64,000 bases of DNA from Rhodococcus yunnanensis NBRC 103083 (GCF_001895005.1 NZ_BCXH01000001.1:62001-126000), one strand, 5' to 3'; shown: positions 43,770 to 53,363, counted from the stretch's first letter. The notes: generated by a model from the sequence alone, not told the origin. Translations and numbers: made by a program.

Positions 43770-44492
43770 ATGGTTCACATCCTCCGCACACCTACCTACC
43801 GCGACCAGACGGGTGTCAACGCGCCACGTGATTTCGGAGACTACCGCACCACGACGCTGCGTCATCCGAAGCAGCCGTTGCTGCTCTTGCCGCAACGCCT
43901 CACGGAGATCACCGGACCGGTGCTCGGGGAGGGCCGGGTGTCCGCGGCCGACGCGGATCTGACCGTGGTGAACGGTGGTGAGGCCCAGGGACAGCGCATC
44001 ATCGTGCACGGGCGGGTTCTCGACAGTGACGGCCGCGCAGTGCCGAATACCCTCGTGGAGGTCTGGCAGGCCAACGCGGGCGGCCGGTACCGGCATGCGG
44101 GCGACAATTGGCCCGCCCCGCTCGACCCCCATTTCGACGGCGTCGGACGCGTGCTGACCGACACACACGGCAACTACAGCTTCACCACGATCAAGCCCGG
44201 CGCCTATCCCTGGGGCAACCACCACAACGCATGGCGTCCAGCGCACATTCACTTCTCACTGTTCGGTAGGGCATTCACTCAGCGCCTGGTCACACAGATG
44301 TATTTCCCGGACGATCCGATGTTCTTCCAGGATCCGATCTACAATTCCGCGCCCGAAGATTCCAGAGCGCGAATGGTCAGCACCTTCGACTATGCAGCGA
44401 CACAAGACAACTGGGCTCTCGGATTCCGATTCGACATCGTTCTGCGCGGCCGAAACGCAACACCGTTCGAAGGCGAAGACCACGATGACTGA
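43770..44492 (+). CDS. pcaH: Protocatechuate 3,4-dioxygenase beta subunit
   Basis: 240 residues. The four Fe(III) ligands are visible as Y107, Y146, H159 and H161 ('AYPWGN...PAHIH'). With PcaG it cleaves protocatechuate to 3-carboxy-cis,cis-muconate. It overlaps pcaG by 8 bp (ATGACTGA), which supports translational coupling of the two subunits. Confidence 0.95.
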   Translation: MVHILRTPTYRDQTGVNAPRDFGDYRTTTLRHPKQPLLLLPQRLTEITGPVLGEGRVSAADADLTVVNGGEAQGQRIIVHGRVLDSDGRAVPNTLVEVWQANAGGRYRHAGDNWPAPLDPHFDGVGRVLTDTHGNYSFTTIKPGAYPWGNHHNAWRPAHIHFSLFGRAFTQRLVTQMYFPDDPMFFQDPIYNSAPEDSRARMVSTFDYAATQDNWALGFRFDIVLRGRNATPFEGEDHDD

Positions 44493-45273
44493 CGGCACCA
44501 ATTCCCCCGGCGCTCCACTTGCCCCTGTCAATTCCCCCGGCGCTCCGCTTGCCCCTGTCAATTCTCCCGGCGCTTCGCTTGCCCCTGTCAATTCTCCCGG
44601 CGCTTCGCTTGCCCCTGTCAATTCTCCCGGCGCTTCGCTTGCCCCTGTCTTCGCGCCGCGGTACCCGGTTTCGGTGGGGAGCGATTTCACCACGGCACCG
44701 TTCGGGCAGACACCGTCGCAGACGGTCGGACCATACCTGCATATCGGGCTGCCATGGGCCGATGGCCCCGACGTCGTCCCGGCGGGGAGCGACGGCGTCA
44801 TCGACGTGACCGTCACCATCGTCGACGGCAACAGAACCCCGGTCACCGATGCGATGATCGAAACCTGGCAGGCCGACGCGGTAGGCCGGTTCGAGCATCC
44901 TGACGATCCGCGTGGTCCCGCCGTCGCCGTCCCGGAAGGATTACGTGGATTCGGCAGGGCCGTGGCCGACGCGTCGGGAACCGCGGTGGTACATACCGTC
45001 AAACCCGGGGCCCTGCCCGCCGAGGACGATCTCGTCGAAGCGCCCCACATCGACCTCGGCATTTTCGCTCGCGGCATGCTGGAGCGCCTGGTCACACGGA
45101 TCTACTTCCCTGATGAGGAGGATGCGAACGCTGCCGATCCGGTGTTGTCCTCACTGAACGGCAAGGAGCGTGCCAAACTGATTGCTCACCGCACCACCTC
45201 TGGTTACCACCTCGATGTGGTCCTCCAGGACAGTGACCCCAACGGTGACGAGACACCGTTCTTCGAACTGTGA
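44485..45273 (+). CDS. pcaG: Protocatechuate 3,4-dioxygenase alpha subunit with repeat-bearing N-terminus
   Basis: 262 residues against about 200 for typical PcaG. The intradiol core starts near residue 65 ('TPSQTVGPYLHIGL') and ends 'GDETPFFEL'. Alpha subunits lack the full iron site, as here. Residues 6-55 are five tandem copies of a 10-residue Pro/Ala-rich unit (NSPGA[PS]LAPV), absent from the usual family, probably a disordered N-terminal arm. The ATG at 44485 overlaps the pcaH end; the frame extends further upstream as a shadow. Confidence 0.93.
   Translation: MTDGTNSPGAPLAPVNSPGAPLAPVNSPGASLAPVNSPGASLAPVNSPGASLAPVFAPRYPVSVGSDFTTAPFGQTPSQTVGPYLHIGLPWADGPDVVPAGSDGVIDVTVTIVDGNRTPVTDAMIETWQADAVGRFEHPDDPRGPAVAVPEGLRGFGRAVADASGTAVVHTVKPGALPAEDDLVEAPHIDLGIFARGMLERLVTRIYFPDEEDANAADPVLSSLNGKERAKLIAHRTTSGYHLDVVLQDSDPNGDETPFFEL
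44500..44649 (+). repeat. Five tandem 30-bp repeats inside pcaG
   Basis: Five exact-length 30-bp units, identical except for one or two substitutions (CCA/CCG/TCG variants and a C/T change in the Pro codon). The unit is a multiple of three, so copy-number change would keep the frame. Near-identity suggests recent expansion. Confidence 0.95.
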
Positions 45274-45289
45274 TGCGCGAAGGAGAGCT

Positions 45290-46621
45290 ATGACCCGCGG
45301 CGCCTTGTTCGATCCGATCTTCGGCGGTGGGGGCGACGATGCGCTGATGTCGGATCAGGCGTGGGTGAGCGCGTTGCTCGACGTCGAGTCGGCGCTGAGC
45401 CGTGCGGCGTCGCGTTGCGGCGTCGTCGACCCGGTTCACGCCACAATAGTGACGGACGTTGCCGCCGAACTCGGTCGCAGCGGCGGCGTCGATATCGTGT
45501 CGTTGGGGCTTGCCGCCGCGTCGGGTGGCAACCCGGTGATCCCGCTGGTGACGCTGTTGCGTGACGCGGTTGCACCGCACGGTGTTCCGCGATCGGCGGT
45601 GCATCCGGGGGCGACGAGCCAGGACATCCTCGACACTGCACTGATGCTGCAGATGCGCGGCGCCGTCAGGCGGATTCGAACCTCGGTGCGAGCTGCAGTC
45701 GACGCCGGTGCACAACACGCGCGAGACTACCGCGACACCCCGATGGCGGGACGCACGCTGGGGCAGCAAGCATTGCCGACGACGTTCGGTGCGGTTGCAG
45801 CGGGATGGACGTCCGGGTTGCTGCGAGCCGACGCCGGCCTGGACCGACTGAGAGATGTGATCGCTGTCCAGTTCGGCGGCGCCGCTGGAACATCGGCGGC
45901 GACATACCCTCACGGTGTGGCGATCGCCGATGCTCTCGCCGACGAGTTGGGTCTTGCCCGCCAAGGTATTCCGTGGCACACCGATCGCACTCGGATCGCC
46001 GAGATCGCCTGCGCTTTCGGGGTGGTGGCCGGTGCCGTCGCCAAACCTGCCCTCGACCTCACCTTGCTCGCCTCGACAGAGGTGGGGGAGGTGGAGGAAT
46101 CGGTGTCCGGTGGCTCCTCTTCGATGCCGCACAAGCGCAATCCTGTTGCGGCGGTGACCGCGCGGGCCGCGATGCGGCGAGTGCCAGGGTTGGTTGCGAC
46201 GGTGCTCTCATCGATGGAGCACGAACATCAAAGGGCTGCAGGAGCGTGGCATGCCGAATGGGAATCCCTGGCCGATGCGGCTCGTCTGGTCGAAGGGGGA
46301 ACCAACCGACTGGTGGCCAGTCTGACCGGATTGCTCGTGCACACCGATGCAATGGAACGCAATCTCGATTCCATGCATGGTTTTCTGCTGGCCGAACGTG
46401 TCACCATAGCTCTGGCACCGCACTCCGGCGAGGCGCGTGAGATCGTCACGGCCGCGTGCGCGTCGGGGCGCAGCCTCGACGAGGACCCAGCGATCATCGA
46501 ACATCTAGAGCCGGGTCAGGTTCGCGAACTACTCGACCCCGCAGCCTATCTGGGGCATTCCGGCGATATCGTCGACCGGGTGCTCGCCGATGTCCACGCT
46601 CGAAGCGAAAGAGAATCATGA
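45290..46621 (+). CDS. pcaB: 3-Carboxy-cis,cis-muconate cycloisomerase PcaB
   Basis: 443 residues of the fumarase/argininosuccinate-lyase superfamily with the signature 'GSSSMPHKRNP'. It lactonises 3-carboxy-cis,cis-muconate to 4-carboxymuconolactone. AAGGAGAG precedes the ATG at 45290. It overlaps pcaL by 4 bp (ATGA). Adenylosuccinate lyase is the closest alternative, excluded by the pca context. Confidence 0.94.
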   Translation: MTRGALFDPIFGGGGDDALMSDQAWVSALLDVESALSRAASRCGVVDPVHATIVTDVAAELGRSGGVDIVSLGLAAASGGNPVIPLVTLLRDAVAPHGVPRSAVHPGATSQDILDTALMLQMRGAVRRIRTSVRAAVDAGAQHARDYRDTPMAGRTLGQQALPTTFGAVAAGWTSGLLRADAGLDRLRDVIAVQFGGAAGTSAATYPHGVAIADALADELGLARQGIPWHTDRTRIAEIACAFGVVAGAVAKPALDLTLLASTEVGEVEESVSGGSSSMPHKRNPVAAVTARAAMRRVPGLVATVLSSMEHEHQRAAGAWHAEWESLADAARLVEGGTNRLVASLTGLLVHTDAMERNLDSMHGFLLAERVTIALAPHSGEAREIVTAACASGRSLDEDPAIIEHLEPGQVRELLDPAAYLGHSGDIVDRVLADVHARSERES

Positions 46622-47781
46622 CCGTCGAATTGTCCTATGAACTCGTTGCCGGACCGGCGGGCGGAGCGCCGACGGTAGTTCTCATCGGCTCGCTCGGCTC
46701 GGATCGGTCGATGTGGGATTCGCAGATCGGGGCCCTGGCCGACACAGCCGATGTGATCGCCCTCGACGTCCGAGGGCACGGAAAATCACCGGTGGTACCG
46801 GGGCCGTATTCGATCAGCGAACTGGCCGACGATGTTCTGGCCGTTCTCGATTCGTTGGATCGGCGCCGCGTGCATCTGGTGGGACTGTCCCTCGGTGGGG
46901 CCATCGCCCAGTGGATAGCGGTGCATCGCCCAGCGCGGGTGGTGAGTCTGACGTTGCTGTGTACGTCGGCGAGGTTCGGGGCAGCGCAGTCATGGCAAGA
47001 GCGGGCTGCTGCCGTACGCGGCGACGGGACCGAATCGCTCGCCGACACCGTGCTGGCGCGGTGGTTCACTCCCGAACTTCTGTCGCGCGATCCCGAACTG
47101 GCGCAGCAGTATCGGACGATGATCGCCTCGACGTCGGACGAGGGCTATGCTGCCTGTTGCGACGCGCTGGCCGGCTGGGACGGCACAGCCGACCTCGGTC
47201 GCATCGCGGCGCCGACGATAGTGATCGCGGGTGCACAGGATCCGTCGACGCCGCCGTCGGAGATGCGCACCCTCGCGGACGGCATCGTTGGATCGAGTTT
47301 CCATGTGGTGGAGACAGCTGCCCATCTGGCGAACGTGGAGCAGGCGGGTGAGGTGACGCGGTTGATCGTCCAACACATCTGCGGAGGTGCGTACGACGGC
47401 GGCAGACGCGCCGCGTACGCGGCGGGAATGAGGGTGCGCCGAGAAGTGCTCGGTGATGCGCACGTGGACCGCAGCATCGAGCGGACCAGTGACTTCACCG
47501 CGCCGTTCCAGGACTTCATCACTCGCACCGCGTGGGGTGACATCTGGACTAGGGACGGCTTGGACCACCGTACGAGAAGACTGCTCACCTTGGCGATCCT
47601 GACCGCGGTGGGCAATCAGCACGAGCTGGACATGCACATCCGGGCTGCTCTGCGTGCAGGCCTCGACCCCGACGAGCTGGCCGAGGTGTTCCTTCACACC
47701 GCCGTCTACGCCGGAGTTCCGAACAGCAACGCTGCATTCGCCATGGCCGATTCGGCGCTGGCCGAGGGTCGCACGACATGA
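46618..47781 (+). CDS. pcaL: Fused 3-oxoadipate enol-lactone hydrolase / 4-carboxymuconolactone decarboxylase PcaL
   Basis: 387 residues. Residues 1-255 are a PcaD alpha/beta hydrolase ('GLSLGG', C-terminal 'AAHLANVEQ'). Residues about 265-387 are PcaC ('RREVLGDAHVDRSIERTSDFTAPFQDFITRTAWGDIW'). This PcaL fusion is known from Rhodococcus and Streptomyces. It decarboxylates 4-carboxymuconolactone and hydrolyses the enol-lactone to 3-oxoadipate. pcaIJ and pcaF are not in the window. The N-terminal half is very similar to the lone hydrolase at 10048-10818. Confidence 0.94.
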   Translation: MTVELSYELVAGPAGGAPTVVLIGSLGSDRSMWDSQIGALADTADVIALDVRGHGKSPVVPGPYSISELADDVLAVLDSLDRRRVHLVGLSLGGAIAQWIAVHRPARVVSLTLLCTSARFGAAQSWQERAAAVRGDGTESLADTVLARWFTPELLSRDPELAQQYRTMIASTSDEGYAACCDALAGWDGTADLGRIAAPTIVIAGAQDPSTPPSEMRTLADGIVGSSFHVVETAAHLANVEQAGEVTRLIVQHICGGAYDGGRRAAYAAGMRVRREVLGDAHVDRSIERTSDFTAPFQDFITRTAWGDIWTRDGLDHRTRRLLTLAILTAVGNQHELDMHIRAALRAGLDPDELAEVFLHTAVYAGVPNSNAAFAMADSALAEGRTT

Positions 47782-47836
47782 TCTGAAACTGTTGTGCGAC
47801 ACTCGAAATGGTGCAACGCGGAGGAAGCCGACGGCC

Positions 47837-48268
47837 TTACGACGCAGCGATGGTCTCTTCCTGGGAGTGCTCGGCGGCAGGGAGTGCCATGTGTACGAAG
47901 GCCAGATTGTTTCCGTCCGGATCTTCGAGGTCGCGGTCGTACATGAATCCGTGATCCTGGGCGGGCCGAGGTTCGGAACCACCGGCGTGCAGACCTGCGT
48001 GGACAACGGCGTCGACGGCCTCTCTCGAGTCCAGTGCCAAAGCGATCTGAACCTGTGCGCTCTTGGCGGGGTCGGCGATCGGCTTGTCGGTGAACGTGGC
48101 GAAGAATTCGCGTGCGAGCAGCATGAACTGGAGGTCGTCGTCCCAGACCAGGCACGCGACAGCGTCGCTGGTGAACAGCGGATCGATGGTCGCGCCGATC
48201 GCGGTGTAGAAGTTCTTACTGCGCTCGAGGTCGGCGGACGGGAAACTGACGGAAATCTTTGCAGGCAT
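47837..48268 (-). CDS. VOC-family protein
   Basis: 143 residues with two VOC modules: 'VSFPSADLERSKNFYTAIGA' and 'GFMYDRDLEDPDGNNLAFVHM'. It resembles the glyoxalase/PhnB-type lactoylglutathione-lyase-related proteins widespread in actinobacteria. The ATG at 48266-48268 is preferred (GAGAG upstream); a GTG three codons earlier is possible. It converges with pcaL. Function unassigned. Confidence 0.78.
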   Translation of the reverse strand: MPAKISVSFPSADLERSKNFYTAIGATIDPLFTSDAVACLVWDDDLQFMLLAREFFATFTDKPIADPAKSAQVQIALALDSREAVDAVVHAGLHAGGSEPRPAQDHGFMYDRDLEDPDGNNLAFVHMALPAAEHSQEETIAAS

Positions 48269-48423
48269 GGTGGTCACTCTCTGTTGGGTACGGCATCGGC
48301 TTCACAGTGGTGCACACCGTGTAGACATCGAGTGGGACCGAAACTCATCGGTCGCACGGCGCCGCGCGCACTCGGCCGCCTTGTGGCTCCTGAATACGGG
48401 TGATCGGGGTAACTTCTTTTATT

Positions 48424-49071
48424 GTGAAACGAACCAGAATCTTCGGGGCCGCGCTGGCTTTCGGAATGATCGCAGCCATTGCCGCGTGCGCATCGGACGA
48501 GGTCACTGTCGCGACGCAGCCGGAGACACCGTCAGCCTCTGCTGGTACCACGACTGCTGCTTCCGCGCCTACTACATCCACTGCTGCAGGACCGACGAGT
48601 GGCGTGAGCACCTCGACCGGCCACGGTGCGCCGTCTTCCGCCGTGAGCGAATCGAACTGTCTTGCGGCAGAGCTGTCGGTGACGTTGGGAGCGCCAAGCG
48701 GGGCAGCGGGCTCGACGGAGATACCCATCCAGTTCTCGAACGTGGGCAACACGAGTTGCACGTTGGACGGGTATCCCGGCGTCTCGTATGTAGCGAGTCC
48801 AGGTGGTGCGCAGGTGGGGCAGGCTGCCGTGCGAACCGGAACCGCGATGTCGCCGGTCGAGCTGGCGCCCGGAACTTCGGCGACGGCCACCGTGAAAGCG
48901 TCGGTGGTAGCCAACTATCCGGCCGATCAATGCCAGCCAACAGCGGTGTCCGGCTTGACTGTGTACTCGCCCAATACAACCGATGCAATCTACCTTCCCT
49001 ACCCCACGACCGGGTGCGGAACGAACGACAGCTCGATCACTCAACTGGCCGTGCAGCCGGTCACGGACTGA
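48424..49071 (+). CDS. DUF4232-type lipoprotein
   Basis: 215 residues from GTG 48424: basic 'KRTR', hydrophobic core and lipobox 'IAAC' with the lipidated Cys near residue 22. A Thr/Ser/Ala-rich linker follows (about 30-75), then a beta domain with 'IPIQFSNVGNTSCTLDGYPGVSYV' and paired cysteines, matching DUF4232. Predicted to be anchored to the outer face of the membrane; function unknown. A GTG at 48400 is an alternative start. Its 3' end overlaps the convergent MBL gene by 11 bp. Confidence 0.75.
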   Translation: MKRTRIFGAALAFGMIAAIAACASDEVTVATQPETPSASAGTTTAASAPTTSTAAGPTSGVSTSTGHGAPSSAVSESNCLAAELSVTLGAPSGAAGSTEIPIQFSNVGNTSCTLDGYPGVSYVASPGGAQVGQAAVRTGTAMSPVELAPGTSATATVKASVVANYPADQCQPTAVSGLTVYSPNTTDAIYLPYPTTGCGTNDSSITQLAVQPVTD

Positions 49072-49867
49072 CAGGCTCGAAACCCGTCAACATCTGTTCG
49101 AGTGCGGCCTGGTCGGGGCCGACGAAGGGGTCGGCGTGCGGGGCACACGCGAGCATGTCGAGATACTCCTCGGTGCGGCCCTCCGCAGGCGGGAGGTGGG
49201 TGCTGAGGATGCGCTGCGGTTCGAGAGCACGCAGAGCCGAGACGGTTGTCAGAAATTTGCTCTGATCGACGGTGTGTACCCATGGGCTGTCCACCGTGGC
49301 CCACAGATGTTGGGCGGAACGCACCGAGGCGGACCCGCAGTAGCCGATGTCATCGGAGGTAGCGAGCTCGGCAGTATCCATCGGAGCCCCGAAGCAGTCG
49401 GAGGAGAAATAGGAACTGCTGCGGTCGTCGAAACAACCGACTGTGCTGGGATTGTCGAACAGCGGCGGCCGAAAAGCCGTCAGCCGACGGTCGCCGACGT
49501 CGAGGGATTGCCCCGGGTTGAGTAGATACACACGGTCCAACGGGACCTGTCGTTCGCACGACAGGATGCCGACTGCCGCGAAGGTAGTGATCAGCCGTGC
49601 GCGCGGCGCTCGGTCCAGCAGTTCGAACAGTGAGCCGGTGTGATCGCGGTCCGGGTGGGTCAGCCACACCCATTCGACGTCGATCGGGTCGACTACGGAT
49701 TCGAGTGCATCCATGAAGCCTCGGCCGGGCAGGCTCAGTCCGGTGTCGACGACCACGGGTTCGGCGGCGAGCAGCACATAGGCGTTCACCGGGAGGTGTC
49801 CGATACCGGGCACTTCGAGTTCATCGCTGAGGACCGCGATATCGGGGCTTGTTCGGTTGATGCGCAT
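49061..49867 (-). CDS. MBL-fold metallo-hydrolase
   Basis: 268 residues. The metal motif is 'LTHPDRDH' (HxxxDH form rather than HxHxDH), with 'VVDTGLS' before it and 'ILSTHLPP' near the C-terminus. This resembles the ODP/flavodiiron-like branch of the metallo-beta-lactamase fold. Diverges from a LuxR gene across 196 bp. Substrate unknown. Confidence 0.78.
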   Translation of the reverse strand: MRINRTSPDIAVLSDELEVPGIGHLPVNAYVLLAAEPVVVDTGLSLPGRGFMDALESVVDPIDVEWVWLTHPDRDHTGSLFELLDRAPRARLITTFAAVGILSCERQVPLDRVYLLNPGQSLDVGDRRLTAFRPPLFDNPSTVGCFDDRSSSYFSSDCFGAPMDTAELATSDDIGYCGSASVRSAQHLWATVDSPWVHTVDQSKFLTTVSALRALEPQRILSTHLPPAEGRTEEYLDMLACAPHADPFVGPDQAALEQMLTGFEPVSP

Positions 49868-50063
49868 GGGAAATTCTCCTGGGTCATCCGAATCGGCGAC
49901 CGAGCGGCAGCGGCGCGATCGGACACCGATGTGAGGTGGATATCCGAGCGACGATCGCGGTATCGATCGTGGACGTCTTCTCGACGCTAGGCGCGGAAGG
50001 GGCGAGATGCCATTGCAGATTTCTGGTATTTACGGGGCCGATCCGGGCTTCTAGGATTGATCG

Positions 50064-51221
50064 GTGAGCACGGATTCCGTGCAGTGCGCGGCCGACAAGA
50101 TCGCGCGAATGTGCGCCGCACCGCGCGGCGTCGTCGCGTTGTGGCAGGATGCGTCGGCAGTTCTGGCGGAGGTGGTCCCGTACTACCGAACGCCGTGTTG
50201 GTTCACGGTCGACCCGGCGTCGTTGTTGATGACCAGTCACTATCACTTCGGCATGGACGAGTTCCCCAGTGCATGGCTGGCCGCGGAGTACTGCGAGGAC
50301 GATGTCCAGTCGGTGCCCGCTGTGATTCGTTCGCGCACGGGCCTTTCCACGCTTCATGAGGCGGCCGACGGTGATCCATCGCGCAGCCCGCGTTGGCAGC
50401 GCAACCGCACACTCGGCGGCGATCAGGAGTTGATCACCCGGCTGTGCACCCGATCCGGTGAGACCTGGGGAGCGCTGACGCTGTACCGGGAGGAGGGCGC
50501 GCAACTGTTCACCGACAAGGAGAAAGCGTTTCTCCACGAGATTTCACCGGTTCTCGCAGGCGGTGCGCGACGTGCGCTGCTGTACGGGCAGGCAACGGAG
50601 CCGGAGTATGCCGATTCACCGGGTCTGCTCGTTCTCGACGACGAGTGGAACATCGAATCCGCTACCCCGGGAGTCGACCGGTGGATGGCGGACCTTCCCG
50701 GCGGAGATTGGGCGAGCGGGGAGCTACCTGTCTCCGTGATCGCTCTCGCTGCGCGAGTGCTGCATTCGGTGGAGTGTCATCAGCCCGGTGAGATAGCGCT
50801 GTCACGAGTGCTGTCCAGGTCGGGTGCGTGGTTGGCGTTACATGGCGCGTGCCTGTCGTCGACACGACGTCGACGGGTCGCCGTCATCATCGAACCTGCA
50901 CACCCCAGCAGGCTCTACCCCCTGTTGATGTCGGCGTACGGGTTGACCGAGCGCGAGAAGGAGGTCACCGCGATGGTGTTGCAGGGTTCGTCGACGTCGC
51001 AGATCTCGGCAGCACTGTCGGTATCTGCATACACCGTCCAGAAACATCTCGACAGCATCTTCGCCAAGACAGGTGTTCGCAGCCGACGCGACCTGGTCAG
51101 CACTGTGTTCTTTCGTCATTGCGAACCACGGTTGCGCGACAACGAAAAACGAACGGTTGCCGACCGGCCGGTCCGGGGCGGTCCATGGCCGACGGATTTC
51201 CCTGGAGACGTAGGTCGGTAG
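50064..51221 (+). CDS. LuxR-family transcriptional regulator
   Basis: 385 residues. The N-terminal 250 have no family I can name but look GAF/PAS-like ('TWGALTLYREEGAQLFTDKEKAFLHEISPVL'). The C-terminus is a LuxR HTH ('LTEREKEVTAMVLQGSSTSQISAALSVSAYTVQKHLDSIFAKTGVRSRRDL', about 300-350). The GTG at 50064 has AGGA 7 bp upstream. It diverges from the MBL-fold gene, its most likely target. Confidence 0.82.
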   Translation: MSTDSVQCAADKIARMCAAPRGVVALWQDASAVLAEVVPYYRTPCWFTVDPASLLMTSHYHFGMDEFPSAWLAAEYCEDDVQSVPAVIRSRTGLSTLHEAADGDPSRSPRWQRNRTLGGDQELITRLCTRSGETWGALTLYREEGAQLFTDKEKAFLHEISPVLAGGARRALLYGQATEPEYADSPGLLVLDDEWNIESATPGVDRWMADLPGGDWASGELPVSVIALAARVLHSVECHQPGEIALSRVLSRSGAWLALHGACLSSTRRRRVAVIIEPAHPSRLYPLLMSAYGLTEREKEVTAMVLQGSSTSQISAALSVSAYTVQKHLDSIFAKTGVRSRRDLVSTVFFRHCEPRLRDNEKRTVADRPVRGGPWPTDFPGDVGR

Positions 51222-51314
51222 CCGAACGCACGGTCCGAGGACCGCGGAATCCTCCCAGGAACTGCCCAGGGTTCTTGCAGGGGAGGTACAGGTTGTCTTC
51301 CTACTCTTGCGAAC

Positions 51315-52580
51315 ATGACGATCTCTCCTCTGAAAAGAAAAGCACGCGTATCCAATCGGGCACGTGTCGGCCTGACTTCCCTGGCTCTGGTCGGAAGTCT
51401 TCTGCTCAGCGGATGCTCGGCTGACTCTGCCGGCCAACCTTCTACGACGTCGACCGCAACGGCGACCTCACAATCTTCATCCGACTCCGACTCCGACTCC
51501 GGTGCCGGCACGGATTCGACGACCACAGCCCAGACCATCGCCGACACCGATGCTGCTGCCGAGGCTTTCCTGCAGACTCTGTCGGACGAGCAGCGTGAAC
51601 AAGTGGTGTACGGCTACGACGACGAGACCAAGACGACCTCCTGGTCGAATTTCCCCGTGACCATCGTCGATCGCGCTGGACTGAACTTGGCCGACCTGAG
51701 CGAGGAGCAGAAGACCGCGGCACTGGCCGTGCTCGAAGGGCTGCTGAGCGACGAAGCATACTCCCGCGTCACCGGCATCATGGGAGGTGACGAATTCTTG
51801 CGCGAGAACGCCGCGAACACCGAACAAATTGCGCTGGGGCAGTACTACATTGCGTTTTTCGGTGACCCGTCGGACACCAGCGCATGGGAGGTCCAATTCG
51901 GCGGACATCACCTCGGTATCAATGCAACGTTGAGCGGGACCGACGATTCGATCACCTTCGCCCCGACACATCTGGGCGCGCAGCCCGCGGTGTACACCGA
52001 CGTCGACGGCAACGAGGTTCAGCCGTTCGACGGGATCTAACAGGCTGCTTTCGCCTTCTACGACAGCCTGACCGACGATCAGAGAACCACGTTGTACCAG
52101 GGTGAGGCCGTCGGAGACCTGGTCTGTGCGCCCGGTGGTAGCTGTGATTTTCCCACCGGAACGGGCATCGCCGGGTCAGATCTGAACGACGAGCAGAAGC
52201 AGCTTCTCCTGGAGCTGATTGCGAAGTGGGCGGGTATGTCGGACGCAGAGACGACGTCCGCGGCGCTGGACGCGATCGAAGCGACACTGGACGAGACATA
52301 TGTGAACTGGTCCGGCGCGACGACGTACGACATGACGCAGGGGAGTGGCATCTACTTCCAGATATCCGGTCCCGACGTGTACATCGAGCTCGCGAACCAG
52401 CAGTCCTCGACCGGCACCGACGTCCCCGGATATGTCACGGCAGGGTGGGGCCATATCCACACGATCTACCGTGACCCGACGAACGACTACGCGAACAGCG
52501 TGGAGCAGCAGGAGGCCGCAGGGTTCGGTGGCGGAGCAGGGGGTAGCGGCGGTCCCGGCGGAATGCAGCCGCCTGCCTGA
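51315..52580 (+). pseudogene. DUF3500 lipoprotein gene interrupted by an in-frame TAA
   Basis: Two frames, 51315-52037 and 52041-52580, are in register and separated only by TAA at 52038-52040. Joined, they give about 421 residues: signal peptide with lipobox 'LLSGC' (Cys near residue 34), Ser/Asp-rich linker, then a DUF3500-like domain ('FLQTLSDEQREQVVYGYDDETKTTSWSNFPV', 'GQYYIAFFGDPSDTSAWEVQFGGHHL', later 'GHIHTIYRDPTNDYAN'). The tail is Gly-rich. The second half continues the family pattern smoothly, so a single substitution to TAA is the simplest reading. Truncation removes about 40 percent of the protein. Confidence 0.75.
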
Positions 52581-52583
52581 CCG

Positions 52584-53363
52584 TCACGGCTCGAGGCCGA
52601 GCACATTCACCGGTACGTCACCGAGATCGACTGCGGCGAAAGCCCGATCCCGCACGGCGTCCAGATAGTCCACGTGAGTTGTGAACGCACGCAGCGCGGC
52701 CGTCACGTCGCCCGATGCTATGGCGTCGTATATATCGGAGTGCTGGTCGATGACACGCTCTCGCTCGAGGTGTTCGAGGAAGACGGTGTTCGTGGCAGGC
52801 CGGGAGAGATGGATCGAGGTCATGGCGAGTTCGAGGATCCGATTCCGTGCAGCTCGGGTGATGGCCGTGTGGAAGTCGATGTCGAGATCGAGAAATTCAC
52901 CCCACGTCAGTGCGGGATCCCGGGAGAGCTCGACGGGCGTCCGAATCGCGTGTAGATCAAGGGTCGTTCGACGCTCGGCTGCGAGTTCGATGCATTGAAG
53001 CTCGAGTATGCGCCGGGCTTCGTCGACCTCACGGACCGACACGTCACCGGATCGATACCACAGCCGCATCGAGTCGCTCAATTGGTCGCGCACCAAGTCG
53101 GTGTGCGGGCTGGTGACGTACGTGCCGCCGCCGGCGCCGCGAGTGGAGGCGACCATTCCGGTCGCACCGAGCAACTTCACTGCTTCGCGGGCCGTCGGGC
53201 GTGCCACGTCGAACGCCTCGGCCAGTTCCATTTCCGTGGGTAGCCGTTCACCCGGCAGCCACACACCGTCGACGATGCCCCGCCTGATCTGACTCGCGAT
53301 CTGACCCGAGGCGTCTCGTCGGGTCAGTACCGCTGGTTCGAAGCGGGGCCTCGGATTCTCCAT
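52584..53363 (-). CDS. GntR-family (FadR/FCD) regulator
   Basis: 259 residues: GntR winged HTH ('LPTEMELAEAFDVARPTAREAVKLL', about 40-75) and FCD effector domain with 'DFHTAI' and 'DQHSDIYDAI' histidines and 'AFTTHVDYL'. It diverges from the amidase/PxpA operon and is its likely repressor. Perfect inverted repeats lie in the shared promoter. Effector unknown, probably a small carboxylate. Confidence 0.85.
   Translation of the reverse strand: MENPRPRFEPAVLTRRDASGQIASQIRRGIVDGVWLPGERLPTEMELAEAFDVARPTAREAVKLLGATGMVASTRGAGGGTYVTSPHTDLVRDQLSDSMRLWYRSGDVSVREVDEARRILELQCIELAAERRTTLDLHAIRTPVELSRDPALTWGEFLDLDIDFHTAITRAARNRILELAMTSIHLSRPATNTVFLEHLERERVIDQHSDIYDAIASGDVTAALRAFTTHVDYLDAVRDRAFAAVDLGDVPVNVLGLEP

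Noticed and set aside
44500..44649. Direct repeats considered as a CRISPR-like array
   Set aside because: The 30-bp units are contiguous with no spacers and lie in frame inside pcaG.
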